Assembly: GCA_029782355.1 (NCBI GenBank)
Contig: JAKOUY010000016.1
Span: forward strand, 1-64,000
Direction: 5' to 3'
DNA: 64,000 bases
Origin: Actinomycetes bacterium
Lineage (GTDB): Bacteria; Actinomycetota; Acidimicrobiia; Acidimicrobiales; Ilumatobacteraceae
The notes beneath the pieces are model-generated. The model made no database searches. It saw nothing but the letters and a program-made list of their open reading frames with translations, and was not told the origin of the DNA. Each line of letters begins with the position of its first letter. The stretch's first letter is position 1. Of this stretch, positions 1 through 9,510 are shown piece by piece. Made by a program: the position numbers and the translations under genes.

Positions 1-2008
1 TAGAACGGGCCAGCCGTGTCCAACGTCTTGGTGATCGACAGGTTGTACTTCCACAACCCGGCATCGATCGTCGGATCGTCCGGCGCCGTCGCCGAGTTCG
101 AACCCGACGGCGGGGCCACCACCGTCACCCGACCCGTGTCGATGTCGGCATTCGAATCGAGCGCCGTGTCCGAACCGCGCACGGCGTCGGTGAACGTGTA
201 CCCATCCGGCCTGACGAACTCGACGACATACGTGGTACCGGGGATCAGATCGACGAACGAGTAGAACCCCGTGGCATCCGTCGTGGCCGTGGCGACCAGC
301 GTCGTCCCGTTCGCGGCATACAGGTTCACCGTCACCCCGGCCACCGGCGGCTCGGCAGCCGCCGCGCCCTGCACCCCGTCGCGGTTGTTGTCCAACCACA
401 CGTAGTCACCGATCGACACCTTCGACGCCACGGTCACATCGGCCTGGGCGTCGTTGTCCGTGCCCGTCGACGAGGTGTCCGTCGACGTGGTTGGCACCAC
501 CAGCAGATTCGTCTCCGGAACCGTGTCGTCCGGATTCGGCGACACGTAGGCCACGTTGTGCAACGTGCCACTGGTAAACGTCGCGTCGATCGTCGCCGTC
601 ACCGTGATCGGGTCACCATCCGCCTTGCCCGCCAGATCCACCGACGAGGTGCACACCAGACCCGAGCAGGTGTAGTTGGCACCACCGGTCATCGACACCG
701 CGGTCAACCCGGTGGGCAGGATGTCGGTCACCGACCAGCCGGCCACGGCCATCGCCGGACCGTCGTTGTGCGGCGTCAACGTGAACGTCACCGTCGAACC
801 GGCGTAGAAGGGCCCGGCCGTGTCGAGCGACTTGATGATCGACAGGTTGTACTGGACCAGGCCGCCGTCGTAGATCGGCACGTCCGGCGCCGTCGCCGAG
901 TTGGTCCCGGCCGTGGCCGGCGTGGTGAAGCTGACCGAGCCGTCGGCGGGGTCGACGTCGGAGTCCACCGTGTCGTCGCTCCCGGCGTTCTGGGTCGTCC
1001 AGGTGTAGCCGTCCGGTGCGGTGAACACCAGCCGATAGGCGGTGCTCAGTGCCAGATCGGTGAAGGAGTAGAACCCGTTGGCGTCCGTGGTCGTCGTGCC
1101 CAGGGAGGTGCCGGAGGCGTCGAACAGCTCGACGCCGACCCCGGCCACCGGCGGCTCGGCAGCCGCCGCGCCCTGCACGCCGTCGCGGTTGTTGTCCAAC
1201 CACACGTAGTCACCGATCGACACCTTCGACGCCACGGTCACATCGGCCTGGGCGTCGTTGTCCGTGCCCGTCGACGAGGTGTCCGTCGACGTGGTTGGCA
1301 CCACCAGCAGATTCGTCTCCGGAACCGTGTCGTCCGGATTCGGCGACACGTAGGCCACGTTGTGCAACGTGCCACTGGTGAACGTCGCGTCGATCGTCGC
1401 CGTCACCGTGATCGGGTCACCATCGGCCTTGCCCGCCAGATCCACCGACGAGGTGCACACCAGACCCGAGCAGGTGTAGTTGGCACCACCGGTCATCGAC
1501 ACCGCGGTCAACCCGGTGGGCAGGATGTCGGTCACCGACCAGCCGGCCACGGCCATCGCCGGACCGTCGTTGTGCGGCGTCAACGTGAACGTCACCGTCG
1601 AACCGGGCTGGAACGGGCCGGTGCCCACCAGCGTCTTGGTCACGGACAGGTTGTACTGGACCAGGCCGCCGTCGTAGATCGGCACGTCCGGCGCGGTGGC
1701 CGAGTTCGTCCCGCTCACCAGCGGCGTGGTGAAGCTGACCGAGCCGTCGGCGGGGTCGACGTCGGAGTCCACCGTGTCGTCGCTCCCGGCGTTCTGGGTC
1801 GTCCAGGTGTAGCCGTCCGGTGCGGTGAACACCAGCCGATAGGCGGTCCCGACGTAGAGATCGGTGAACGAGTAGAACCCGTTGGCGTCCGTGGTCGTCG
1901 TGCCCAGGGAGGTGCCGGAGGCGTCGAACAGCTCGACGCCGACCCCGGCCACCGGCGGCTCGGCAGCCGCCGCGCCCTGCACGCCGTCCCGGTTGTTGTC
2001 CAACCACA
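1..2008 (-). repeat. 804-bp in-frame tandem repeats in the surface protein gene
   Basis: The motif cgtagtcaccgatcga recurs at 401, 1205 and 2009, exactly 804 bp (268 codons) apart. The copies at 401-1204 and 1205-2008 are nearly identical over long stretches. A third copy (1-400, running off the window) matches closely at 338-400 and is more diverged before that. Each unit encodes one SdrD_B-like plus one DUF11-like module. The low divergence suggests recent duplication or gene conversion. Confidence 0.9.
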
Positions 2009-5003
2009 CGTAGTCACCGATCGAGATCGGCGGGAAGGGGACGATCACGCCCACCTTGCGCGGCTCGTCGGGGAGCAGGGTGTAGACGGTGCCGTCGGCG
2101 TTCAGGCGGGAGGCAGCCTCGGCGACCGAGTTCCACGCCACGGAGAGGTCCAGTGGCGACATGGTCGAGTTGGGGGCCGTCGCCGGTGCCTGCATCGGGA
2201 CGTGCAGCGTGACCACCCCGCCGGGGGCCCAGGCCGCGCCGTTGTCGAACAGATGGACGCGGAAGGCCTTGGCCCCGGCGGAGAACGACGTGGTCCAGTC
2301 GTCCACGCAGCCCGACGGCCACGGGGTGCTGGCTCCCACCGGTGCCACCTCGCTGCGGCACGGGTTGGAGCTGGAGCTGTACTCGACCACGCCGGTGCCA
2401 CCGGCGACGCTGATCGGACCGGTCAGCAACGGGTCCCACTCGGTGCCGCGCGGCGCGCCGGCCAGGGATCCGCTCACCCCGGTGTCACCGGGGAACGGCA
2501 GGATGTCGTAGATCCAGTAGTTGGTCAGCGGAACGTTGCCGGTGTTGTTGGCCTGGATCAGGTAGTCGAAGGTCCCTCCGGACGTCACCGTGGAGACGCA
2601 TGGGTACCGGGTGTAGCCGTTGAGATCGGGACAGGTCGACGAGGGCAGCCCCGTGGATTCGAGCACGTTGAGCCCGACGTCACCCTTGACCCACTTCTTG
2701 ATCTGGCCGATGGCGGCCTGACGGACCTGGACGGCGTCGGTGTTGCGGCACTTCGTCTCCGTGCTGTTGGCGTCGCCGTCGAGATCGCCGCTGTCGACCA
2801 CCCCGCTGGTGTCGCCGTAGCCCGCCTGGCAGACGGTGTTGACCCCGGCATCGTGGATGATCGTGTTCTGCACGTTGGTGTAGTTGGCGTTGGAGGTGGA
2901 GTCCTTGACACGAACCCGGAAGACGATGCCGTAGAACAGGTTGGTCTCGAAGGCGGTCCCGTTCGGCGCGGTCGCCAACCAGTGCAGGCTGGTGCCGCTG
3001 CTCGACGTGCTGACCGACGCCGTGGGCAGGTTGGGCAGACCCGTGCCACTGTTGCAGGCGGCGAAGATGGTCGGCTCCCAGGACTTGTAATAGGCGTCGC
3101 CGGCGGCACCCCAGCACTCGGTGCTCACGTACTCGAACTGCGGCGGCAGGAGGTCGGCCACATCGACCTGGTACACCGGCGTCGGGCCCGTCGTGCGGAA
3201 CGAGACGATGAAGCGGAACTCCTCGCCGGGGACCACGCTGGTCTGGGACGGGTCGTTGTTCAGGAACTGATGGCCCTTGACCGTCACCAGGCTGGAGAAG
3301 GGCGTGGTGATCGTGGTCGTCGCGCAGCTCGTCCGCACGGCGGTCGTGTCGGACTGGGAGGTGGCGCAGTTCTGGATCGTGTCCGGCGCCGTCCCGGTGA
3401 CCGTCCCGTCCAGATAGATGTCCAGGGCATCGTTCGCCCCCGGGGGCATCGTCGGAGCCGTCATCCGCCAGGCCGTCGCCCCGGCCGGCACTGGCTTGGT
3501 GGTCCAGGAGTTGTCGTAGGCCGGGTTCGTCGGATCGTGGACGAACCACGGCAGCCACGCGCCCGCGGCGTCCTGGTACTCGAAGACGACGGTCAGGTTG
3601 CCCGGATAGCTGGGCTGGTAGCCGGGATAGACCCGGCGGATCGAGAAGTTGGTGACATTGGCCGGCAGGACGTCGGTTACCATCAAGTTGGTCAACGTCG
3701 TGTTGCCCGGGTTCGGGGAGTACAACCGCCAGCTCTCGGTGGCTCCCGTCGTGATCTGCGCCGGTCCGCTCTTGGCGAATCCCGAGTTGCTGGGCACACC
3801 GGCGACGAAGGTGACGTCCTGCTGGTCGGTCAGGTGCGCCGTGTCACCGTTGGCGAAGTTCAGGTCGGCGCTGGCGGCGTTGGTCACCGTCGGCACGTTG
3901 GCGAACACGTCCGCCGGGAACATCAGCACGGGGGTCCGGTAGAAGTACGTCGTGCAGTTCTGCCCGGTGGCGTCACAGTTGACGCTGCTGCTGGACGACA
4001 ACGGCCCGGTGTTCCAGGTGATGGTGTGGTTGACGGTGTCGACCGTTCCACCGTTGGCGTCCACCACCACCGCACCGGCCGGGTAGGTGTCGACCAGCGT
4101 CCCGCTGGTGACGTCGACGTTGCCGTACTTGGTGGGCAGGGTGAACACCAGCTGGAACGCGACGTTCTCGCCCAGCACCGGCTTGGCCGTGGCCAGCCGC
4201 TTGTCCAGGCCCCACTGCGGTTCCTTCGGCGGGACGTTGATGATCACCGGGCCGCTGGTGTTGCCGGTGCCGTTGGTGATGGTCAGGGTGGCCGAGTTGG
4301 GGATGTCCCCAGGAGGTGCCGTGCTCTTCACGTCGGCGACCAGCACGACCTCGAACTGGCTGCCGTCCGGCCACGGGATCGACGAGCTGCCGACCTTGAT
4401 CGTGACCGTCTGACCCGACGCCGACGCGCTGATCGGCAGTGCGCCGCTCGGCGTGGACACCTGCGGCACGATGACCTGGCGGTAGACGAGGTTCGGGTCG
4501 AGCACGTCGGTCACCGTGCCGATGCCACAGTCCTGGGACAGGCTCGAGCACTTCAGCAGCAGCTTGTAGCGCACCGTCGAGCTGGTGTCGAAGGTGTTCG
4601 GGGCGGTGTACCCGCCGCCCTGCACCGAGTCGAGGCTCTTGATCACCTCGCCGACGGTGTCGCCGGCCGCCGCGGCCAGGACGGCCTTGGCCGGCGCCGT
4701 GGTCGTCGTCGCCGCGGCGACGGTCGTCGTGGTGGTGGCCGGCGACGTGGTCGTGGTGGTCGTGTCCGGCGGCTGGGTCGTGGTCGTGTCCGGCGGCTGG
4801 GTCGTGGTGGTCGTCGTCGGGTCCGGCGCCTGGGTGGTGGCCGGGGGCTCGCTCGTCGTCGTGGTCGTCGTCGGGTCGGCGGCGCTCTGGGCGCGCGCCG
4901 CGGGAACCGCGACGAACGAGCCGACCAGGGCCAGCACGGCCCCGATCAGCAGGGCGTGGGGCGCGCGGCGCCGAGTGAGTGGTTGGTGATCGTCGACTCG
5001 CAT
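1..5003 (-). CDS. Giant secreted surface protein with DUF11-like and SdrD_B-like repeats (C-terminus beyond window)
   Basis: The frame is open from the ATG at 5003 to the window edge, about 1,667 codons, so the C-terminus and any anchor are missing. A GGAGGA ribosome site lies about 8 bases before the ATG. Residues 1-38 form a signal peptide with hydrophobic core ALLIGAVLALVGSFVAVP and likely cleavage after AARA. A Thr/Pro-rich linker of TTTTT and QPPDTTTT units follows to about residue 105. Then come Ig-like domains of DUF11 type (for example TESWRLYSPNPGNTTLTNL). From about residue 998 there are 268-residue modules, each an SdrD_B-like domain (VWLDNNRDGVQG, DANGFYSFTDL) plus a DUF11-like domain (TVTFTLTPHNDGPA). 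Such proteins act in adhesion or surface layers. That role is inferred from architecture; the family assignment is firm, the function is not. Confidence 0.85.
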   Translation of the reverse strand, partial: MRVDDHQPLTRRRAPHALLIGAVLALVGSFVAVPAARAQSAADPTTTTTTSEPPATTQAPDPTTTTTTQPPDTTTTQPPDTTTTTTSPATTTTTVAAATTTTAPAKAVLAAAAGDTVGEVIKSLDSVQGGGYTAPNTFDTSSTVRYKLLLKCSSLSQDCGIGTVTDVLDPNLVYRQVIVPQVSTPSGALPISASASGQTVTIKVGSSSIPWPDGSQFEVVLVADVKSTAPPGDIPNSATLTITNGTGNTSGPVIINVPPKEPQWGLDKRLATAKPVLGENVAFQLVFTLPTKYGNVDVTSGTLVDTYPAGAVVVDANGGTVDTVNHTITWNTGPLSSSSSVNCDATGQNCTTYFYRTPVLMFPADVFANVPTVTNAASADLNFANGDTAHLTDQQDVTFVAGVPSNSGFAKSGPAQITTGATESWRLYSPNPGNTTLTNLMVTDVLPANVTNFSIRRVYPGYQPSYPGNLTVVFEYQDAAGAWLPWFVHDPTNPAYDNSWTTKPVPAGATAWRMTAPTMPPGANDALDIYLDGTVTGTAPDTIQNCATSQSDTTAVRTSCATTTITTPFSSLVTVKGHQFLNNDPSQTSVVPGEEFRFIVSFRTTGPTPVYQVDVADLLPPQFEYVSTECWGAAGDAYYKSWEPTIFAACNSGTGLPNLPTASVSTSSSGTSLHWLATAPNGTAFETNLFYGIVFRVRVKDSTSNANYTNVQNTIIHDAGVNTVCQAGYGDTSGVVDSGDLDGDANSTETKCRNTDAVQVRQAAIGQIKKWVKGDVGLNVLESTGLPSSTCPDLNGYTRYPCVSTVTSGGTFDYLIQANNTGNVPLTNYWIYDILPFPGDTGVSGSLAGAPRGTEWDPLLTGPISVAGGTGVVEYSSSSNPCRSEVAPVGASTPWPSGCVDDWTTSFSAGAKAFRVHLFDNGAAWAPGGVVTLHVPMQAPATAPNSTMSPLDLSVAWNSVAEAASRLNADGTVYTLLPDEPRKVGVIVPFPPISIGDYVWLDNNRDGVQGAAAAEPPVAGVGVELFDASGTSLGTTTTDANGFYSFTDLYVGTAYRLVFTAPDGYTWTTQNAGSDDTVDSDVDPADGSVSFTTPLVSGTNSATAPDVPIYDGGLVQYNLSVTKTLVGTGPFQPGSTVTFTLTPHNDGPAMAVAGWSVTDILPTGLTAVSMTGGANYTCSGLVCTSSVDLAGKADGDPITVTATIDATFTSGTLHNVAYVSPNPDDTVPETNLLVVPTTSTDTSSTGTDNDAQADVTVASKVSIGDYVWLDNNRDGVQGAAAAEPPVAGVGVELFDASGTSLGTTTTDANGFYSFTDLALSTAYRLVFTAPDGYTWTTQNAGSDDTVDSDVDPADGSVSFTTPATAGTNSATAPDVPIYDGGLVQYNLSIIKSLDTAGPFYAGSTVTFTLTPHNDGPAMAVAGWSVTDILPTGLTAVSMTGGANYTCSGLVCTSSVDLAGKADGDPITVTATIDATFTSGTLHNVAYVSPNPDDTVPETNLLVVPTTSTDTSSTGTDNDAQADVTVASKVSIGDYVWLDNNRDGVQGAAAAEPPVAGVTVNLYAANGTTLVATATTDATGFYSFVDLIPGTTYVVEFVRPDGYTFTDAVRGSDTALDSNADIDTGRVTVVAPPSGSNSATAPDDPTIDAGLWKYNLSITKTLDTAGPF

Positions 5004-5335
5004 GAGTGGTCCTCCGCCCACCGAAGTGGGGTCTATCCGCCTGTTGTTGCGCCGCACAGTGTGCGCTCGCCACGCACAGCGACAACTGGCGGCGTAGGAG
5101 GTTGCCGATCTCGCGTCGGTTCCGCGTCGATTGGTGACGCGGGGAGCGCGGCGCACCACGCACCGTCACCACGACGGCCAGCTCGCGTCGATGCTCGCGT
5201 CGCCGCGCTGCGCTCGCCCCGGCCCGGTTCGGTCGTCGACGACCAACCCTCCACGACAGGTCGAGGGTTCCACGAGTGCCCGACCGTTCCCCGTCGTTGC
5301 CCGCCGCCGGGAAAATGCGCCACGATGGCGGCTCG
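5004..5335. other. Divergent intergenic region, 332 bp
   Basis: This is the stretch between the surface protein start (5003, -) and the ndmC-like start (5336, +), so it should carry promoters in both directions. No convincing gene, long palindrome or TAnnnT-GTG arrangement was seen. In-frame ATG codons at 5276 and 5315 could lengthen the ndmC-like protein, but the added residues do not resemble the family. Confidence 0.5.
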
Positions 5336-6190
5336 ATGGAGCGCTGCACGGACCCGGTCGCCCTGGCCCAGTGGTATCCGCTGGCCGCGCTCGACGAGAT
5401 CGCCGCCCCGACCTGCCACGACACCCTGCTGCTCGGCGCCACGGTCACGGTCGAACGGACTACCGCCGGCGTGTGCAGCGTCGCCGACGGATCACGCCCG
5501 TTGCCGGCGCGCACCCGGTACGGCTACCTGTGGACCTCGCTCGGCGACCCGGATCACGAGGTGTTCGAGATCCCCGAGTGCGACGAGCCGGACCGGCGGG
5601 TGGTCAACGCCGGATCGATCACGGTGGCCACCTCTGCGCCGCGGGCCGTCGAGAACTTCCTCGACATGGGTCACTTCCCCTATGTCCACACCGGCATCCT
5701 CGGCGCCGAGCCGCGCACCGAGGTGCTCGACTACGACGTGACCACCGGTGCCGACGGGGTGCTGGCCACCCGGTGCCGCTTCTACCAACCCCAGGCCGCG
5801 GCGATGGCGACCGGTGGGCAGATCAGCGAGTACGTGTACCGGGTTCCGCACCCCTACTGCGTGATGCTCTACAAGTCGAACCCCACCGATCCGGCACGCA
5901 TGGACGTCATCGCCCTGCTCAACCAGCCGCTGACGGAGGAGACGGTCCGGGCCCACAACCTGCTGTGCCTGCTGGACGACGTGAGCACGGACGCCGAGCT
6001 GCGCCGCTTCCAGCAGCTGATCTTCGGACAGGACAAGACGATCCTGGAGAACCAGTGGCCGCGACGCCTGCCGCTGGCGCCGGATGCGGAGATGCCGGTG
6101 CGCGCCGACCACAGCTCGGTGGCCTACCGACGTTGGCTGAGCGCCCTCGGCGTGACCTACGCCGTGATCCCGGCGGGGAGCACCGCATGA
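5336..6190 (+). CDS. ndmC: NdmC-like non-haem iron oxygenase without a Rieske cluster
   Basis: The 284-residue protein resembles the catalytic half of a Rieske oxygenase. It has the mononuclear iron motif ENFLDMGHFPYVH (His113, His118) and a likely third ligand Asp233 in FGQDKTILENQ. It lacks CxH...CxxH: the N-terminus goes straight from AQWYPLAALDEI to RYGYLWTSLGDP. That matches NdmC of the Pseudomonas putida CBB5 caffeine pathway, a Rieske-less N7-demethylase subunit of about this size that takes electrons from the extra Rieske centre of NdmD and is stabilised by the GST-like NdmE. The next two genes supply exactly those partners and overlap by 4 bases each. ATG 5336 gives the family N-terminus; ATGs at 5276 and 5315 are alternatives. 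The substrate (an N-methylated purine or analogue) is inferred. Confidence 0.82.
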   Translation: MERCTDPVALAQWYPLAALDEIAAPTCHDTLLLGATVTVERTTAGVCSVADGSRPLPARTRYGYLWTSLGDPDHEVFEIPECDEPDRRVVNAGSITVATSAPRAVENFLDMGHFPYVHTGILGAEPRTEVLDYDVTTGADGVLATRCRFYQPQAAAMATGGQISEYVYRVPHPYCVMLYKSNPTDPARMDVIALLNQPLTEETVRAHNLLCLLDDVSTDAELRRFQQLIFGQDKTILENQWPRRLPLAPDAEMPVRADHSSVAYRRWLSALGVTYAVIPAGSTA

Positions 6191-7866
6191 GCCCGGAGAC
6201 CGGTTGGTTCCCCATCGCCAGCAGCGACGACCTCGTCGAGCGGCACGTCTACCTCGGACAGCTGCTCGGCCGAGAGCTCGCCGTGTGGCGCGCCGACGAC
6301 GGCTCCGTCAACGTCTGGGACAACCGCTGCCTGCACCGCGGGGTGCGCCTGACCCTGGGCAGCAACGAGGGCGGCGAGCTGGTCTGCCGATATCACGGCT
6401 GGCGCTATGCCAGCCGCACCGCCGGGTGCACCTACATCCCGGCCCACCCTGGCGAGGCCCCCGGGCGCACGGTGTGCAACGTCAGTCATCCCGCCGTCGA
6501 GTACGGGGGGCTGGTGTGGACCACCGTCGACCACGGCGGCCCGTTCTCCGCACCGGCCGGCATCACCGAGCGGTCCGTCGCCCTGCGGGCCCTGCCGATC
6601 GACGCGCCAGCCACCACGGTGCGCGCCGCGCTGGCCGAGGAGATCGACCGCTGGTCGGTGGATGGCTCACCGGTCGTCGCCGTGGTCCAGCCGATGGACG
6701 AGCACCGCTGCGTGGTCCGCCCGGTGCTGGCCGAGCCGCCCGCCAGTTGTGCCACCATCGCTCTCGACGTGCTCCGCCACCAGCACCGGCTGCTCGCCGC
6801 GCTGCGCGAGCGGGTCGAGGTGGGCATCATCGCCACCCGCTCGCCGGCGGCCGACCTGCAGCGGATCCAGCAGCGCACCCCGCCGCGGCGACCGGCACCC
6901 GGAACGGCGCGGACGACGATCCCGGTGACCGTCGCCGCACGCCGCGACACCGCAGTCGGGGTGCGCGCCGTCGAGCTGCGCCCGGTGGGCGGCCAGCTGC
7001 CCACCGCCCAACCCGGCGACCACATCGACGTCGCCCTGCCCAACGGGATCACCCGTCAGTACTCGCTGGTCAACGCGCCGGGGGAGTTGGACGCCTACGT
7101 GATCGGCGTCAAGCGCGAGTCGACCTCACGCGGCGGGTCCGCCTGGATCCACGACGATCTCACCGTCGGCGACCAGCTGACCATCTCCGAGCCACGGCAC
7201 CAGTTCGTGCTGCGCCGCGACTCGTTCCGCACCCTGCTGATCGCCGGCGGCATCGGCATCACCCCGCTGCTCGCCATGGCCCAGGCACTGCACGCCAACG
7301 GCCTGGACTTCGCCCTGCACGTCTTCGCCCAGAGCGCCGAGCACGTCCCCTTCGGCGAGCGCCTCGCCGGGCTGGGCGACACCGTGGTCCGTCACCTCGG
7401 CCTCGACCCGGCCGCCACCGCGGCAGCCGTCACCGCGTTGCTCGCCGGGCCGGGCGAGGGCGAGCACGTCTACGTCTGCGGTCCGGCGCCGATGATCGGC
7501 GCGGTCCAGGATGCCGCGGCGGCGGCCGGGTGGCCGGCCGGATCCGTGCACGTCGAGTACTTCGCCAACCCGGCCGACACCGACACCGCCGGAGCCTTCA
7601 CCGTCGAGCTGGCCCGCAGCGCAACGGTCATCGAGGTGCCGGCCGGGACGACGCTGCTCGACGCCCTGCGAGGGCACGGCGTCGACGTGCCCTCGTCCTG
7701 CGAGCAGGGCACCTGCGGGACGTGCGTGGTGGGCGTCCTCGACGGCCGGCCACTGCACCAGGACGTGTACCTCGACGCGGCCGAGCACGCCGCCGGGCGG
7801 CTGATGACCACGTGCGTGTCCCGTGCCGCTCCCGGCACTCGACTGGTGCTGGACCTCGAGCCGTGA
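6187..7866 (+). CDS. ndmD: NdmD-like Rieske/FNR/ferredoxin fusion reductase
   Basis: This 559-residue electron-transfer protein has three modules. An N-terminal Rieske [2Fe-2S] domain has Cys48, His50, Cys67 and His70 (NRCLHRG, CRYHGWRY). A middle ferredoxin-NADP reductase domain of VanB/phthalate dioxygenase reductase type has RQYSLVNAPG and a GGIGITPLLAM nucleotide motif. A C-terminal plant-type [2Fe-2S] ferredoxin has Cys505, Cys510, Cys513 and Cys543 (CEQGTCGTC...TTC). Ordinary reductases of this class lack the N-terminal Rieske domain; its presence is the hallmark of NdmD, which passes NAD(P)H electrons to N-demethylases and supplies the Rieske centre missing from NdmC. Its ATG overlaps the previous stop (ATGA) and its stop overlaps the next GTG, which indicates translational coupling. 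Confidence 0.85.
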   Translation: MSPETGWFPIASSDDLVERHVYLGQLLGRELAVWRADDGSVNVWDNRCLHRGVRLTLGSNEGGELVCRYHGWRYASRTAGCTYIPAHPGEAPGRTVCNVSHPAVEYGGLVWTTVDHGGPFSAPAGITERSVALRALPIDAPATTVRAALAEEIDRWSVDGSPVVAVVQPMDEHRCVVRPVLAEPPASCATIALDVLRHQHRLLAALRERVEVGIIATRSPAADLQRIQQRTPPRRPAPGTARTTIPVTVAARRDTAVGVRAVELRPVGGQLPTAQPGDHIDVALPNGITRQYSLVNAPGELDAYVIGVKRESTSRGGSAWIHDDLTVGDQLTISEPRHQFVLRRDSFRTLLIAGGIGITPLLAMAQALHANGLDFALHVFAQSAEHVPFGERLAGLGDTVVRHLGLDPAATAAAVTALLAGPGEGEHVYVCGPAPMIGAVQDAAAAAGWPAGSVHVEYFANPADTDTAGAFTVELARSATVIEVPAGTTLLDALRGHGVDVPSSCEQGTCGTCVVGVLDGRPLHQDVYLDAAEHAAGRLMTTCVSRAAPGTRLVLDLEP

Positions 7867-8492
7867 TCACCCTGTACGACTACGAGCTGAGCGTCAACTG
7901 CTACAAGCAGCGCCTGCTGCTGGGCATCCTCGGCGTGCCCTACCGCCGACAGCCGATCGACTTCTTCCCCGGTCGCCAGCACCACAGCGAGGCCTTCCGT
8001 CAGATCAACCCGTTCGGACACATCCCGGTGATCGACGACGACGGCTACATCCTGGCCGACGCGCACGCCATCCTCGTCTACCTGGCGACCCGCTACGACC
8101 CGAGCGGGCAGTGGTACCCGGTGGCCGACCCCCACCTGCTGGGCGAGGTGGCGTCCTGGATGCTGGTCGCCGAAGGCACCACCAGCACCGCCTCGGCCGC
8201 CCGGCTGCACGACACCCTCGGCTACGAGTTCGACATCGACGCCCTCCGAGCGGGGGCCCACCGGCTGTTCCGCCGGCTCGACGACCACGTCTGGTTCCAC
8301 GAGCGCCAGGGGCGCCCGTGGATGGCCAGCGCGGCGCACCCGACCATCGCCGACCTGGCCCTGTTCCCGGACGTGATGCTCTCCGACCAAGGCGGCATCA
8401 GCCTGCTCGACTACCCGGCACTGCGCCGCTGGACCGACCGGGTGAAACGGATCCCCGGGTTCACGGTGATGGCCGGGATCTACCCGGCCTGA
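7863..8492 (+). CDS. ndmE: Glutathione S-transferase-fold protein, NdmE-like
   Basis: The 209-residue protein has a GST N-terminal thioredoxin fold (LYDYELSVNCYKQRLLLGI...INPFGHIPVIDDDGYILADAHAILVYLATRY) and an all-helical C-terminal domain. In the P. putida N7-demethylase complex NdmCDE, the GST-like NdmE has a structural role, holding the Rieske-less oxygenase to the reductase. The same order and a 4-base overlap with the reductase gene here suggest the same job, not detoxification; this is an inference from context. The GTG start at 7863 is chosen for the overlap and because LYDYELSVNCYK fits the family start. Confidence 0.78.
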   Translation: MITLYDYELSVNCYKQRLLLGILGVPYRRQPIDFFPGRQHHSEAFRQINPFGHIPVIDDDGYILADAHAILVYLATRYDPSGQWYPVADPHLLGEVASWMLVAEGTTSTASAARLHDTLGYEFDIDALRAGAHRLFRRLDDHVWFHERQGRPWMASAAHPTIADLALFPDVMLSDQGGISLLDYPALRRWTDRVKRIPGFTVMAGIYPA

Positions 8493-9508
8493 GCAGCGGC
8501 CTCGATCAACAGGTCGCGCAGCACCCGGCGGAACTCGACGGTCAATCGGTCGGCGCGAGTGTGCACCTGGGCGGTCGGGTCGAGCGTCACGGTGGTGTCG
8601 GGCAGGTGGTCGATGACCGCCAGGTCCTCGGCCAGGACGGACAGCTCGTAGTCCACCGCGGCCCGGGCGGCGGCGTCGTCGGCGCAGTCGTTGCGCAGCA
8701 TCACCGTGTACAGCCGGGTGACCCCGACGTCCACGGGCTGGCAGGCGACGAGGATGGCGTTGACCATGCCGGTCAGCTCCAGGTCGAGGCGCAGCAGAGC
8801 GGTGAACGGGGCGGTGTACTCGTAGCGCATCCGCCGCGGCTGGACCAGCGGGTGGGTGCCGTCGGCCACCAGCGGATCCTCGTGGTTGACGATGGTGTGC
8901 CGGTAGTCGACCACCGCACCGTGCGCGGCGCGCTCGACGGAGAACTCCTCGACGAACGGCTCCTCGGCGTTGCCGAACGTGCCGGCATGGACGAACGGGA
9001 AGTGGGCGAAGTCGAGGAAGTTGTCGACGAACTGCGCCGCCCCGGCGCGGACGTCGACCACCGGCAACCACACCTGGCGCAACGCCGGGTCGTCCCACTC
9101 GGCGACCTCGGCCAGGCCGGCCAGCGGCCGGTTCGGCGCCAGCCAGAGCAGCCCGTACCGCTCGCACACCTCGACCTGGTCGAGACCGGCACGCCGCGGC
9201 ACGGCGGCCTCCGGGCCCAGCGCCGGGATCAGCCGGCACTGGCCACCGTCGGCGAACTGCCACCCGTGGTACGGGCACACCAGCCGGTCCTCGGCCACTG
9301 TCCCCCCACTGAGCCGACCGAGGCGGTGCGGGCACCGATCGGCGAACCCCCGCCACTGCCCACCCAACCGGGCCAGGACGTACCCCTGGCCGAGCAGCTC
9401 GACGCGCCGCGGACCCGGCCCGTCACCCAGATCGGCGACCCTCGCCACCGGGTGCCAGCACCACGCCAGGCCTGGCGTGCGGTTGTCGACGACGACGGCG
9501 TCGGCCAC
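8480..9508 (-). CDS. Rieske oxygenase of the NdmA/NdmB N-demethylase type
   Basis: This 342-residue protein is a complete Rieske oxygenase alpha subunit. The Rieske ligands are Cys59, His61, Cys78 and His81 (DRCPHRLG, CPYHGWQF) and the mononuclear iron motif is NFLDFAHFPFVH (His169, His174). Length and order match NdmA/NdmB, the N1/N3 methylxanthine demethylases. It is the last gene of the BMP-transporter operon: its GTG lies 3 bases after the permease stop and its GAGAGGAG ribosome site overlaps that stop. Its end overlaps the convergent ndmE-like gene by 13 bp. Being co-transcribed with a nucleoside/purine-type importer suggests that it acts on the imported compound, with the NdmD-like protein as electron donor. 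NdmA versus NdmB cannot be decided by reading. Confidence 0.8.
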   Translation of the reverse strand: MADAVVVDNRTPGLAWCWHPVARVADLGDGPGPRRVELLGQGYVLARLGGQWRGFADRCPHRLGRLSGGTVAEDRLVCPYHGWQFADGGQCRLIPALGPEAAVPRRAGLDQVEVCERYGLLWLAPNRPLAGLAEVAEWDDPALRQVWLPVVDVRAGAAQFVDNFLDFAHFPFVHAGTFGNAEEPFVEEFSVERAAHGAVVDYRHTIVNHEDPLVADGTHPLVQPRRMRYEYTAPFTALLRLDLELTGMVNAILVACQPVDVGVTRLYTVMLRNDCADDAAARAAVDYELSVLAEDLAVIDHLPDTTVTLDPTAQVHTRADRLTVEFRRVLRDLLIEAAAQAG

Positions 9509-9510
9509 GA

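Noticed and set aside
5004-5335. Missing Rieske domain of the ndmC-like gene explained by frameshift upstream
   Set aside because: No CxH...CxxH pair is visible in any frame before 5336, and the protein length matches NdmC.
558-5741. Open frame of 1,727 codons on the + strand
   Set aside because: It is almost pure Arg/Gly/His repeats, the antisense of the surface protein gene, and has no ribosome site. The minus frame gives a proper signal peptide and known domains.
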